Of a DNA stretch of 64,000 nt, positions 27,603 through 36,032 are shown in pieces. Positions within the stretch are counted from its first letter, which is position 1. Every line of letters begins with the position of its first letter. The stretch is from Labrys wisconsinensis (lineage in GTDB: Bacteria > Pseudomonadota > Alphaproteobacteria > Rhizobiales > Labraceae): positions 310,001-374,000 of the forward strand of contig NZ_JAUSVX010000004.1 in assembly GCF_030814995.1 (NCBI RefSeq). The letters run 5' to 3'. The translations under genes were made by a program, and so were the position numbers. Under the pieces are notes generated by a model. That model searched no databases. It was not told where the DNA came from and saw nothing but the letters and a program-made list of their open reading frames with translations.

Positions 27603-27616
27603 TTGACCGGGATCAA
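27603..27616. promoter_or_regulatory. FNR/FixK box between ackA and xfp
   Basis: TTGACCGGGATCAA matches nine of ten fixed positions. It overlaps the acetate kinase stop codon and lies 98 bases upstream of phosphoketolase on the minus strand, so phosphoketolase may have its own low-oxygen promoter inside the ackA-xfp unit. Confidence 0.65.
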
Positions 27617-28809
27617 GCCGCGGCGGCCGGCGCCGGCTTGCCGGCGAAGACCGACCAGGCCTCCTCGGCGATCACCTGTTCCTCATCGGTCGGGACGACC
27701 AGCACGGCGACCGGGCCGCCGCCGTCGATCTGCGCCGCGTTTCCGGCATTGGCGGTGTCGTCCAGCGTCACGCCGAGCCAGGCGAGGCGCCGGCATACGG
27801 CGGCCCGGATCGGCGGCTGGTGCTCGCCGATGCCGGCGGTGAACACGAGCGCATCGAGCCCGCCGACCGTGTTGGCGAGGGCCGCGACCTCGCGGGCGAT
27901 GCGGAAGGTGAAGAGATCGAGCGCCTCTCGGGCCTCGGGCGCCTCGCTCTCCAGCAGCACGCGGCTGTCGGCGCTGATCCCCGACACGCCGAGCAGGCCC
28001 GAACGGTTGTAGAGCAGGTCCTCCAGAGCCTCGACGGAGAGGCCCTGCGTCTTCATCAGATGGATCGCCACGCCCGGATCGAGCGCGCCGCAGCGCGTCG
28101 CCATCGGGATGCCGTCGAGGGTGGAGAAGCTCATGCTGGTGTCGCGGCTGACGCCGCCTTCGAGCGCGCACAGGCTGGCGCCGCTGCCGAGATGGGCGAC
28201 CACGACGCGCTTGTCCGCGAGCGCCGGCCGGCTGTGCGCGAGCTGCCCGGCGATGAACTTGTAGGACAGGCCGTGGAAGCCGTAGCGCTTCACCCCGGCC
28301 TCGAACAGCGCGCGCGGCAGGGCGAAGCGGCGCACCAGCGCATCCTGGGTGCGGTGGAAGGCGGTGTCGAAGGAGGCGGCCTGCCCGAGGCGGGGGCGCT
28401 GGCGCCGGATCGCCCGGATCAGCGCGACGCTCCTCGGCTGGTGCAGCGGCGCCAGCGGCACCAGCGCCTCGATCGCATCGAGGCTCGCCGCGTCGATCGC
28501 CACCGGCTCGCCGAAATGGTCGCCGCCGTGGACGACGCGGTGTCCGACCCCGGCGAGAGCCTCGAGCGGCACGCGCCCGGCGAGCCAGGCGAGCACCTCC
28601 TCCACGATCGCCTGCAGGTCCGCGCCCGGAGCCCTCAGCGACTGGTCGGCCGGGCCGCCGTCGCCCTCGAAGCGCAGCGTGACCGGCTGGTGGCGCAGAT
28701 CGATCAGGGCCTTGCCGAGCCGCCGCGGCGGTTCGGCTCCAACACCGAAGAGACCGAGCTTGATGGTCGAGGAGCCGGCATTGACGGTCAGCAGGACGGG
28801 ATCCTTCAC
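27613..28809 (-). CDS. ackA: Acetate kinase
   Basis: 398 residues. Family signatures are present: LLTVNAGSSTIKLGLF at the N-terminus, the catalytic GHRVVHGGDHF, RYGFHGLSYKFI, VVAHLGSGASLCA, FTAGIGEHQP and the final EEQVIAEEAW. It moves phosphate from acetyl phosphate to ADP. It is paired with phosphoketolase (107-base gap), an arrangement that recurs in proteobacteria able to ferment through acetyl phosphate. A phosphotransacetylase is not seen here. Confidence 0.96.
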   Translation of the reverse strand: MKDPVLLTVNAGSSTIKLGLFGVGAEPPRRLGKALIDLRHQPVTLRFEGDGGPADQSLRAPGADLQAIVEEVLAWLAGRVPLEALAGVGHRVVHGGDHFGEPVAIDAASLDAIEALVPLAPLHQPRSVALIRAIRRQRPRLGQAASFDTAFHRTQDALVRRFALPRALFEAGVKRYGFHGLSYKFIAGQLAHSRPALADKRVVVAHLGSGASLCALEGGVSRDTSMSFSTLDGIPMATRCGALDPGVAIHLMKTQGLSVEALEDLLYNRSGLLGVSGISADSRVLLESEAPEAREALDLFTFRIAREVAALANTVGGLDALVFTAGIGEHQPPIRAAVCRRLAWLGVTLDDTANAGNAAQIDGGGPVAVLVVPTDEEQVIAEEAWSVFAGKPAPAAAA

Positions 28810-28879
28810 CAGGGCTCTCCTTCCCGGCCCGCCCTGCGGGCCCGGCCCGCCCAGCGGGGCGGAAGGGTTGCTGCGATCG

Positions 28880-28907
28880 CCGGCCGCGGCACGACTGCCG
28901 CGGCCGG
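28880..28907. terminator. Strong GC hairpin after the NUDIX gene
   Basis: A 12-bp perfect stem (CCGGCCGCGGCA / TGCCGCGGCCGG) with a 4-base loop lies 4 bases past the NUDIX stop on the minus strand and upstream of ackA. There is no T-run after it, so it may be a U-tract-less terminator or only an mRNA-stabilising hairpin. Confidence 0.5.
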
Positions 28908-28911
28908 TGCG

Positions 28912-29391
28912 TCAGGGCGTCGCGCCGTCCTCCTGCCGGACCAGGGCTTCGAGCCGGTCGAGGAACGGCGCCTGGGCGGCGAGGATCTTGTCGCGGGCGG
29001 CTTCCAGGGTGAACCAGGCCGCCCGATCGACCTCAGGGAAGCTGCGCAGGTGTCCGCTCTTCGGCGGCCATTCGATCTCGAACCGGTTGCTGCTGAAGGC
29101 CGAGACGTCGAACGCGCCCGCCAGGGCGAAGGCCTCCACCCATTTGCCGCCGGCCTGGCGCACCTGGCCGAGCGGCGCCAGTGGGCCGTCCGCGGTGAAG
29201 CCGAGCTCCTCGGAGAACTCGCGCCGCGCCGCGGCTTCGCCGTCCTCGCCCTCGGTCTTCTCGCCCTTGGGGATCGTCCAGGCACCGCGGTCCTTCTTCT
29301 GCCAGAACGGACCGCCGGGATGGACCAGCAGGACGCGCACACCGTCCGCGACCCGCCGGTACATCAGGATTCCCGCGCTGTGCTTGGCCAC
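28912..29391 (-). CDS. NUDIX hydrolase
   Basis: 159 residues with a GTG start at 29391 (read as MAKHSAGILMYRR); an upstream ATG start at 29538 would add an unrelated arginine-rich tail. The NUDIX box is intact (GEKTEG...REFSEELG: G-x5-E-x7-RE-x2-EE-x-G). WTIPKGEK and FFEVDxA-type DRAAWFTLEAA follow family usage for NTP pyrophosphohydrolases with DUF-like C-terminus. The substrate could be a diadenosine polyphosphate or oxidised nucleotide. It is separated from ackA by a strong hairpin, so it is probably its own unit. Confidence 0.88.
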   Translation of the reverse strand: MAKHSAGILMYRRVADGVRVLLVHPGGPFWQKKDRGAWTIPKGEKTEGEDGEAAARREFSEELGFTADGPLAPLGQVRQAGGKWVEAFALAGAFDVSAFSSNRFEIEWPPKSGHLRSFPEVDRAAWFTLEAARDKILAAQAPFLDRLEALVRQEDGATP

Positions 29392-29577
29392 GCCTGGCTC
29401 CTCTCGTGCCGCTCCGATCCTCGGTGAGGAGGCGGCCGAGGCGCCATCGTCGCTCTCCGGGCGACGCAGTGCAACCAGGGGCAGATGCATCATCGGCAAA
29501 CGCCGTGGCGCCGGAGCTGTTCCCGGCCGGGCCGTCATGCGCCCGAGGGATCGGCGGCTCGCCCGGCCGCCTGGGCC

Positions 29578-30453
29578 TCAGCCGGCCTGCCTCGGCGCGG
29601 CGACCAGCGTCTCGACCACGGAGTCGATGCCGGTTCGCCCCTTCACGGCGTGACGCCCGCCGTCCCGAAAGGCGATCCAGCCCTCGTTGAAGCCGTCGAG
29701 CATCCGCATGCGCGCGAGAGGATGGCGCATGCCCTGCTCGCGGAAAAGCGCCTCCCAGCGCTTGCGCGGCACGGCAACCGCCCGCACCGGCCGCCCGAGG
29801 ACACGTGCGAAGGCGGCTGCGATGTCGTCGGGCGCGACGCGGCGAGGGCCTTCCAGCTCGACGACGCGCGTGCCCTGCCACTCCTCCTGGATCAGCCGGG
29901 CCGCCTCGATCCCGACATCCGCCGCCGCGACCATCGGGATCGGCTTGTCCGTCGGCACGAGAAAGCTCTGCATCAGGCCGGTCTCGCGCACCGGCGCCAC
30001 GTCCCACGCGGCATTGTCGGCGAACCAGGCCGGCCGCAGCATCGTCAGCGGCAGGGCCAGATCGTGCAGCGCCGCCTCCATCATCGTGCGCTGGGAGAGC
30101 AGGTTGTCGTGCTCCGCGTCCGCACCGATGGTCGACAGGCAGAGGATCCGTGCCGGAGCGGCCGCGCGCAACGCCTCCGCGACACTTTCGATCACCGCGC
30201 GCGCCTCGGGATAGCCAGGCTCGGGGTCGAACACGGGCGGGGGCAGGATGAACGCCGCCGCGGCGCCGGCGAAGGCCGCGGTCAGGGCCGCCGCATCTTC
30301 CATGTCGGCAATCGCGATCTCGCATCCCTGCGCCGCCCAGTCCTCGCCCTTGCGGGGGTCGCGCAGCACGGCGCGGACGGGCTGGCCGGCGGCGAGAAGG
30401 GCGCGGGCGAGCGTGCCGCCCACCTTGCCGGTGATGCCGGTGATTGCGAACAT
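29578..30453 (-). CDS. NmrA/SDR-like NAD(P)-binding oxidoreductase
   Basis: 291 residues from the ATG at 30453 (MFAITGITGKVGGTLARALL). The glycine motif TGITGKVG begins at residue 5, which marks the atypical short-chain/NmrA group. The catalytic YxxxK is not evident, consistent with NmrA-like or QOR2-type proteins (quinone reductase or redox sensor). It is divergent from a LysR regulator, with a perfect inverted repeat in the shared promoter, so it is the likely target of that regulator. Confidence 0.85.
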   Translation of the reverse strand: MFAITGITGKVGGTLARALLAAGQPVRAVLRDPRKGEDWAAQGCEIAIADMEDAAALTAAFAGAAAAFILPPPVFDPEPGYPEARAVIESVAEALRAAAPARILCLSTIGADAEHDNLLSQRTMMEAALHDLALPLTMLRPAWFADNAAWDVAPVRETGLMQSFLVPTDKPIPMVAAADVGIEAARLIQEEWQGTRVVELEGPRRVAPDDIAAAFARVLGRPVRAVAVPRKRWEALFREQGMRHPLARMRMLDGFNEGWIAFRDGGRHAVKGRTGIDSVVETLVAAPRQAG

Positions 30454-30550
30454 GGTGAGACCTCGTGACTGCCTGCTCCGCTCCTGGTCGAGCGGCTGCC
30501 GGATGGATAGCGCCGCGGGGAGCGTTGCCGTGAGCGCGCTTGAGTCATAA

Positions 30551-30568
30551 GATTGGTGACATCCAATC
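30551..30568. promoter_or_regulatory. LysR-type operator between NmrA and LysR genes
   Basis: GATTGGTGACATCCAATC is a perfect 6-6-6 inverted repeat that contains a T-N11-A LysR box. It is 15 bases upstream of the LysR start and 98 upstream of the oxidoreductase, as expected for autoregulation plus divergent activation. Confidence 0.7.
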
Positions 30569-30582
30569 AACGGGTCAGGACG

Positions 30583-31566
30583 ATGGCGTTCGACGGGCGC
30601 GTGGTCTCGAATGTCGGCGTCCTCGCCGCGGTGGTCGAAGGCGGCAGCTTCGCCCGCGCAGCCGAGGCGCTGGGCCTGTCGCGATCCGGCGTCAGCCGGG
30701 CGGTCGCCCGCCTGGAGGCGCGGATCGGCGTGCGGCTGCTCGACCGGACGACCCGGGCCGTGGCGCTGACGGACGAGGGGCGCAGGCTCTATGCCGAGAT
30801 TGCGCCGTTGCTGACCGGGATCGAGGACGCGGTCACCCAGGCGGCCGGCTCGTCGGTGGCGGTGCGGGGCCGGTTGCGCGTCAATGTCGACGCCTTCTTC
30901 TCCCGCATGATGCTCACGCCCCATATCGCGGCCTTCCTGTCGCTGCACCCGGACCTGTCGCTCGAGCTGGTGGCGAAGGACCAGCTCGGCGACCTCGTCG
31001 GCGAAGGTTTCGACATCGCGGTGCGGTTCGGCACGCCGCCGGAGTCGTCCCTGATCGCCCGGAAGCTGCTCGAGACTCACACGATCACCGTCGCCGCGCC
31101 GGCCTATGTCGCGGCGCGCGGACGGCCGGCATTGCCTGCGGACCTTGCCGACCATGCCTGCATCCAGGTGCGGGACAGTTCCAGCGGCCAGCCGATCGAG
31201 TCCTGGCGCTTCATCCGCGGCAACGAGGCCGTCGAGGTCCGCACGCGGGGGCGTCTGCTGGTCGCCGAGTTCGGCACGATGCTCGGCGCCTGCCTCGACG
31301 GCGTCGGCATCGCCAGGATCAAGGCGATCGGCGTGCAGCACCTCATCCGCGAAGGCGCCCTGGTCGAGCTGCTGCCGGATTGGCGCGGCGAGAGCTTTCC
31401 GCTGCACGTGCTCTACCCCTCGCGTCACCTGCCGCCCGCCAAGGTGCGCGCCTTCATCGATTTTCTCGTGGCGCGGCTGACGCCGGGCGAGGGGAGGGCG
31501 ACATCCCGGCCGTCCGGTTCAGCCGAGCCGGTGCCCCGGACGCGGTGGCGCGTCGGCGCCCACTGA
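30583..31566 (+). CDS. LysR-family transcriptional regulator
   Basis: 327 residues from the ATG at 30583 (MAFDGRVVSNVGVLAAVVEGGSFARAAEALG). The winged helix is at about residues 8-65 (SFARAAEALGLSRSGVSRAV), and the periplasmic-binding-like effector domain follows from about residue 90. The last ~30 residues (RATSRPSGSAEPVPRTRWRVGAH) are an unconserved tail. The subfamily is that of regulators which act on a divergent oxidoreductase gene, here 29578-30453. Confidence 0.92.
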   Translation: MAFDGRVVSNVGVLAAVVEGGSFARAAEALGLSRSGVSRAVARLEARIGVRLLDRTTRAVALTDEGRRLYAEIAPLLTGIEDAVTQAAGSSVAVRGRLRVNVDAFFSRMMLTPHIAAFLSLHPDLSLELVAKDQLGDLVGEGFDIAVRFGTPPESSLIARKLLETHTITVAAPAYVAARGRPALPADLADHACIQVRDSSSGQPIESWRFIRGNEAVEVRTRGRLLVAEFGTMLGACLDGVGIARIKAIGVQHLIREGALVELLPDWRGESFPLHVLYPSRHLPPAKVRAFIDFLVARLTPGEGRATSRPSGSAEPVPRTRWRVGAH

Positions 31567-31653
31567 CGGCGGGCCTGCACGCCGCCAACGCCTTTCATCC
31601 CGGGCAAGGGGCGGCCATGATGCAGGACGCGAGCCGTTCAGGGGAGCACAGCC

Positions 31654-33012
31654 GTGCCGTCGACCCTCCTTCTCCGCAATGCCGACATGGTCGTCACCAT
31701 GAACGAGGACCGGCGCGAGATCGCCGGCGGCGGCGTGTTCGCGCAGGACAACCGCATCGTCGCGATCGGCCCCTCGGCCGAGTTGCCGCAGACGGCGGAC
31801 GAGGTGATCGACCTCGCCGGCCACGTGCTGCTGCCCGGCCTCGTCAACACCCATCACCACATGTTCCAGAGCCTGACCCGGGCGGTGCCGGCCGCGCAGG
31901 ATGCCGAGCTGTTCGGCTGGCTGAAGGCGCTCTACCCGATCTGGGCCGGGCTGACGCCTGACATGGTGCGGGTGTCGAGCGAGACCGCCATGGCCGAGCT
32001 GGTCCTGTCGGGCTGCACCACTTCTAGCGACCATCTCTACATCTATCCCAACGGCGTCCGGCTGGAGGACTCGCTGGAAGCCGCCGCGGCGATCGGTCTG
32101 CGCTTCCACGCGGCGCGCGGGGCGATGAGCCTCGGCGAGAGCCGGGGCGGCCTGCCGCCCGACAGCCTGGTCGAGGACGAGGCCGCGATCCTGAAGGAGA
32201 CGCAGCGCCTGATCGAGCGCCATCACGACGCCGGGCGCTTCTCGATGCGCCGCATCGTCGTGGCGCCGTGCTCGCCCTTCTCCGTCAGCCGCGACCTGAT
32301 GCGCGAGGCGGCGCGGCTGGCGCGGGCCTATGGCGTGTCGCTGCACACCCATCTCGCCGAGAACGACAGCGACGTCGCCTATAGCCGGGAGATGTTCGGC
32401 ATGAGCCCGGCCGACTATGCCGAGGACCTCGGCTGGGTCGGCCCGGACGTCTGGCACGCGCACTGCGTCAAGCTGGACGAGGCCGGCATCCGGCTGTTCG
32501 GCCGCACACGCACGGGTGTCGCCCATTGTCCCTGCTCGAACATGCGCCTCGCCTCCGGCATCGCGCCGGTCCGGCGCATGCGCTGCGCGGGCGTCGCGGT
32601 CGGCCTCGGCGTCGACGGCAGCGCCTCCAACGACGGCGGCCACCTCCTCGGCGAGGCGCGGCAGGCCATGCTGCTCGCCCGCGTCGGTCACGGTCCGGCT
32701 GACATGACCGCCCGCCAGGCGCTGGAGATCGCCACGCGCGGCGGCGCCGCGGTGCTGAACCGCGACGACATCGGCGTGCTGGCGCCCGGCATGGCCGCGG
32801 ACCTCGTCGCCTTCGACCTTCGCACGCCCGGCTTCGCCGGCGCCGGCCACGACCCGGTGGCGGCGCTGGTGTTCTGCGCGCCGGCCACGGTGGCCTGGAG
32901 CGTGATCGACGGCCGGGTCGTGGTGCGGGAGGGCCGGCTCGCCACGGTCGATCTGCCGGTGCTGGTGGAGCGGCACAATCGTCTGGCGCGGCGGCTGGTG
33001 CGGGGAGATTAG
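31654..33012 (+). CDS. 8-oxoguanine deaminase-like amidohydrolase
   Basis: 452 residues, Atz/Trz subgroup of the amidohydrolase superfamily. Metal ligands are NTHHHMFQSLTRAVP (HxH), HLAENDSDV plus the following histidine in WHAHCVKLDE, and the catalytic aspartate in GLGVDGSASND. The short GLVNTHHHMFQ and GAMSLGESRGGLPPDS stretches match the 8-oxoguanine deaminase/hydroxydechloroatrazine hydrolase branch. It would deaminate an aminated purine or triazine in the cytosol. No transporter or purine gene is adjacent, so the substrate is uncertain. Confidence 0.85.
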   Translation: MPSTLLLRNADMVVTMNEDRREIAGGGVFAQDNRIVAIGPSAELPQTADEVIDLAGHVLLPGLVNTHHHMFQSLTRAVPAAQDAELFGWLKALYPIWAGLTPDMVRVSSETAMAELVLSGCTTSSDHLYIYPNGVRLEDSLEAAAAIGLRFHAARGAMSLGESRGGLPPDSLVEDEAAILKETQRLIERHHDAGRFSMRRIVVAPCSPFSVSRDLMREAARLARAYGVSLHTHLAENDSDVAYSREMFGMSPADYAEDLGWVGPDVWHAHCVKLDEAGIRLFGRTRTGVAHCPCSNMRLASGIAPVRRMRCAGVAVGLGVDGSASNDGGHLLGEARQAMLLARVGHGPADMTARQALEIATRGGAAVLNRDDIGVLAPGMAADLVAFDLRTPGFAGAGHDPVAALVFCAPATVAWSVIDGRVVVREGRLATVDLPVLVERHNRLARRLVRGD

Positions 33013-33139
33013 GCGCCGTCCGGAAGGAGGCGTCCGCCATGGCGGGGATAGGCGCCCATGGGGGCTGACATAGCCCCATCTCAGCCGCTATCGGGACAGG
33101 ACCGGCCCTGGCGACGGTGACGGCGGCGAGCGCATCGAA

Positions 33140-33171
33140 CCCGCCCCCGGTGCGGATGCGCCGGGGGCGGG
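33140..33171. terminator. Hairpin between convergent genes
   Basis: An 11-bp perfect stem (CCCGCCCCCGG / CCGGGGGCGGG) with a 10-base loop lies 7 bases past the DUF1236 stop and 127 bases past the amidohydrolase stop. It can work in both directions. No T-run follows. Confidence 0.6.
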
Positions 33172-33178
33172 CATGGCC

Positions 33179-34345
33179 TTACTGGATCACGTCGACCACG
33201 GCGTGGCTGCCCGGGTCGACCAGCACGATCTCGTCGCCCTGGTCGCCGGTGACGAAGAAGTCGTAGCTGCGGATATCGGGCACTTCGCCGACCACCGCGT
33301 CGGGCAGCGGCACCAGCTCGATGTCGGAGGGCACGTTCGCGCCCGCCTGGAGGTCGAAGCTGCGCTGCACGGCGGCGATGCGCCGCTCACGGGCATAGTC
33401 GAGGATCTCGCGGCGCTGCGCCATCGTCAGCCGGATGCCGCCGGTGCGCTGCATCATCGCCCGCTGGCCGCTGCCCTGCCGGATCACCTCGACCACCCTG
33501 CGCGTCTGCGGCTCGACGATGACGACCTCGTCCTGGACGATCACATAGTCGTAGCCCCGGTATTCCGGCGCGATCTCGACGATGTCGGGCGGCAGCGGCA
33601 GTGGCCGCACCCGGGTCGGCAGCGCCGTGCCGATCGCGACGTTCACGTCGACGTCGACATTGGAGCGCTCGCCGGTGCGAAACAGCGTGTCGCGCACCCG
33701 GTTGGCCTTGTCCCGGGAAACGTTGAGGCTGCCGGTGACGTCGACGTCGCCGCGGCCGCCGACGCGCGCCTCCCCGGTCTGCATTCGGTTGTCGTTGTCG
33801 CCATTGGCCGGCTGCCGGCCGAACTGCTGACGCTTGTTCAGCTCCTGCGGCTGCTGGCCGAGCTGCTGGCGCCTGGTCTGGTCCTCGGGCTGCTGCACGA
33901 CCTTCCGGCGCTGCTCGGTGTTCATCTGCTCGGTCGTGTTGACCTTGGGCTTCATGCCGTTCGCCGGCTGCTGCTCGCCCATCCTCTGCTTGGCGGGGGG
34001 ACAGTCGGCCTTGCCGGGCGGGCACCGGCCCTGGTCGGCCTGCCGCTGCTGACGGTCGGCCGGCGTCGCGGTGTCGGCGCTCTCGGCCGGCCGCTTCTTT
34101 GTCGGGCCGGACTCCTGGGCCTGCATGGGCTGCTGGCCGGCATCGTTCGGCTGCCGCCTCTGCTCGCCCGTCGCCTGTTTCGGCCTCTCCATCTTGTTGG
34201 CGGGCTCCTGCCGCGGGGCCACGGTCTCGCCCTGCTGCATCTGGCGCTGCTTCGGGATCTGCTCGTCCTGGGCGACGGCGCCGCCGGCGGTCAATCCGAT
34301 CGCGAAGGCCGCTGCGGCCACGCTGGAAAACAATCTGCTCCTCAT
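33179..34345 (-). CDS. DUF1236 repeat protein, exported
   Basis: 388 residues from the ATG at 34345. Residues 1-26 form a Sec signal peptide (cleavage after GGAVA). About residues 27-185 are low-complexity, rich in Q, K, P and R, and probably disordered. Two DUF1236 units end the protein, each finishing V-V-(E/D)-V-I: one around residues 262-300 (APEYRGYDYVIVQDEVVIVE) and one at the C-terminus (VPDIRSYDFFVTG). DUF1236 proteins are found widely in Hyphomicrobiales and have no known function; an envelope role is likely. It is monocistronic. Confidence 0.85.
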   Translation of the reverse strand: MRSRLFSSVAAAAFAIGLTAGGAVAQDEQIPKQRQMQQGETVAPRQEPANKMERPKQATGEQRRQPNDAGQQPMQAQESGPTKKRPAESADTATPADRQQRQADQGRCPPGKADCPPAKQRMGEQQPANGMKPKVNTTEQMNTEQRRKVVQQPEDQTRRQQLGQQPQELNKRQQFGRQPANGDNDNRMQTGEARVGGRGDVDVTGSLNVSRDKANRVRDTLFRTGERSNVDVDVNVAIGTALPTRVRPLPLPPDIVEIAPEYRGYDYVIVQDEVVIVEPQTRRVVEVIRQGSGQRAMMQRTGGIRLTMAQRREILDYARERRIAAVQRSFDLQAGANVPSDIELVPLPDAVVGEVPDIRSYDFFVTGDQGDEIVLVDPGSHAVVDVIQ

Positions 34346-34575
34346 TGGAAGCCTCCTATCGATTTCGGGTTCGAGCCCGGATGTTTCCGAGCTCGTCAAG
34401 AACTGAAACCGTCGAGAGGCAGATTGTTCCTGTCCGGCCGTCGAATGCAGGATCCGGTCATGGATTGCGGGGGCAGCGATATATTCGAAGATAGAGAGCG
34501 CTCGCGCGCGAACACGGGATGGAACCTCGGGTTTGACTGAACCGAAGCTTGCCGCCCCGCTGCGCCGGCGTTCTG

Positions 34576-35070
34576 TCAACCGGGGTGCCGCATCCAGGCG
34601 CGCAGCAGGACCAGCGTCAGCGCGATGGCCACGTTGGCGGGCGGCCACTCCATGTGGGTGTGGCCGTCCCGCTCCTTCCAGGCCGAGACCCGGTGATCCG
34701 GCCCGGCCGCGGCATGGCCGGAACCGCCGGCGACCCGCCAGAGCTGCGCGTCGGGGTGGGGGCTTTCCTCGACGCTCCAGCGCCAGCCCGGCAGGCGGCG
34801 TGCGAGACAGGCCTCGACCTCCTCGCGCGATGCGGTGAAGCGGGGCACGGGCGAGCCGTCGGCGCAGCACGGTTGCGCCGCATCGCCATCGACCAGGCCC
34901 AGCAGCCGGGCGATGGCGATGTCGAGCCCGCGGTCGGGGCCGGCCGCTGCTTCCAGCCGCGCCAGGATGCCCGGCGCGACGCGACGCGGATCACGCCGGG
35001 TCGAACCGGCCTGTCTCGGCGGAAATTCAGGCCTGACGGGCGAAAACGCCCCGGAAATCGTCGCCATCAT
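34576..35070 (-). CDS. Hypothetical protein, LexA box upstream
   Basis: 164 residues (start at 35070 or 35067). It resembles a small alphaproteobacterial and phage-borne protein type with ILARLEAAAGPDRGLDIAIARLLG, then a FTASREEVEACLARRLPGWRW segment, then VAIALTLVLLRAWM at the end; I know no function for it. The related phage proteins have the order 'SRIEAAxGPDRELDAxIA...YTASLDAALxLVPxGW...ALxxAALxAR'. There is no signal peptide. A perfect LexA box lies 65 bases upstream, so it is probably damage-inducible and may be a prophage remnant or domesticated phage gene. Confidence 0.65.
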   Translation of the reverse strand: MMATISGAFSPVRPEFPPRQAGSTRRDPRRVAPGILARLEAAAGPDRGLDIAIARLLGLVDGDAAQPCCADGSPVPRFTASREEVEACLARRLPGWRWSVEESPHPDAQLWRVAGGSGHAAAGPDHRVSAWKERDGHTHMEWPPANVAIALTLVLLRAWMRHPG

Positions 35071-35134
35071 CGCTCTTTCCTATCCATGTCGCCGATCGGC
35101 GCGCCGCGCCCGAATCAGCTTGTGATCTCGATGA

Positions 35135-35149
35135 GAACAAAAAGAGAAC
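35135..35149. promoter_or_regulatory. LexA box (GAAC-N7-GAAC)
   Basis: GAACAAAAAGAGAAC is a perfect direct repeat with the 7-base spacer used by alphaproteobacterial LexA. It is 65 bases upstream of the minus-strand hypothetical gene. The 200 bases between it and the MarR stop hold no gene that I can see. Confidence 0.65.
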
Positions 35150-35349
35150 ATACCACTTGGTGCCGCGGCCCGCAAAGGAGGGGCGACATCGATCGTCCTC
35201 GCCGGTGATGTGCGGGTCCGCCCATGCCCGGGCATGACTAGCGACCGGGGTGCGCGTCTTCGGTGTCCGATCGCACGTCGCTGCCGGCCGCGGCGACGCC
35301 GCGCCGGGGGCGGCTCGCGCTTCTCCGGCGCAGGCGCGCCGGACGCGGC

Positions 35350-35802
35350 TCAGCGCAGCTTGCGCAGGAGGGCGAGCAATTCGGCCTGTTCCTGGCGCGA
35401 CAGCGGCGCCAGCGTCTCCCCGGTCACCGCCACCGCGGCGGGGAAGGAGGATTCGACCAGAGCCTTCCCGGCCTCGGTGAGGCAGACGAGGTGGCGCCGC
35501 CCGTCGGTCTCGTCGGCGCGGACCTCCGTCAGCCCGCGCTTGATCAGGCGGTCGATCACGCCCTTGATCGTCGCCACGTCCATGGCGGTCAGGCGGCCGA
35601 GCAGGTTCTGCGACAGGGGCCCCTTCTCGTAGAGCTTGGAGAGCGAGGCCCATTGCGTCGGCGTCAGCGCCTCGCCGAAGCGCTCGGCGAAGATGGTGGT
35701 GTGGCGCTGCACCACCTGGCGCAGGATGAAGCCGACCTGCTCGTCGAGGATATAGCCGGTGGAGTCCTCGGCAGTCTTCCTGGCTTTCGGTGAGGCCGTC
35801 AT
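35350..35802 (-). CDS. MarR-family regulator, probable nicotinate-regulon repressor (NicR-like)
   Basis: 150 residues from the ATG at 35802 (MTASPKARKTAEDSTGYILDEQVGFILRQ). The winged helix is visible as LTPTQWASLSKLYEKGPLSQ, then NLLGRLTAMDVATIKGVIDRL, with the wing RADETDGRRHLVCLTEAGK. It is divergent from the nicotinate dehydrogenase genes, as is NicR in other proteobacteria, which responds to 6-hydroxynicotinate. A palindrome-like 18-bp site lies between it and the dehydrogenase and recurs four more times in the window. The binding assignment is inference. Confidence 0.85.
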   Translation of the reverse strand: MTASPKARKTAEDSTGYILDEQVGFILRQVVQRHTTIFAERFGEALTPTQWASLSKLYEKGPLSQNLLGRLTAMDVATIKGVIDRLIKRGLTEVRADETDGRRHLVCLTEAGKALVESSFPAAVAVTGETLAPLSRQEQAELLALLRKLR

Positions 35803-35946
35803 GCACAGTCCTTCCCCGGCGTCGGCCCGAGAGCCGGCAGTCCGATATGCGTTTTCCGCGCGGCCGCGGGCGGGATCGGCCTCTCCATCCGGCAAGGGAT
35901 GCCGCATCGGCGGGGGCTGTTGCAAGGGCCGCGCTCTTGGGTCATC

Positions 35947-35964
35947 TTGTGTGTATACAAACGA
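35947..35964. promoter_or_regulatory. Nic-regulon operator A
   Basis: TTGTGTGTATACAAACGA; the reverse strand, TCGTTTGTATACACACAA, aligns with sites B-E. It is 69 bases upstream of the dehydrogenase small subunit and 145 upstream of the MarR gene. Confidence 0.7.
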
Positions 35965-36032
35965 TCCAGGGGCAATGGAATGACGATGGCGGCCCGGTTC
36001 GGCGCGCGGCGCGGCGGCATGGCTGGGGACCG

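Noticed and set aside
33600-34270. Repetitive Q/P/K-rich coding stretch as a DNA repeat array
   Set aside because: It is low-complexity protein sequence without regular DNA period, part of the exported DUF1236 protein.
34400-34435. GGAAC on the minus strand at 34426-34430 upstream of the DUF1236 gene, as an EcfG general-stress promoter
   Set aside because: The spacing to a CGTT-like -10 does not fit: the nearest match is CGGTTT at 14 bases instead of CGTT at 16-17.
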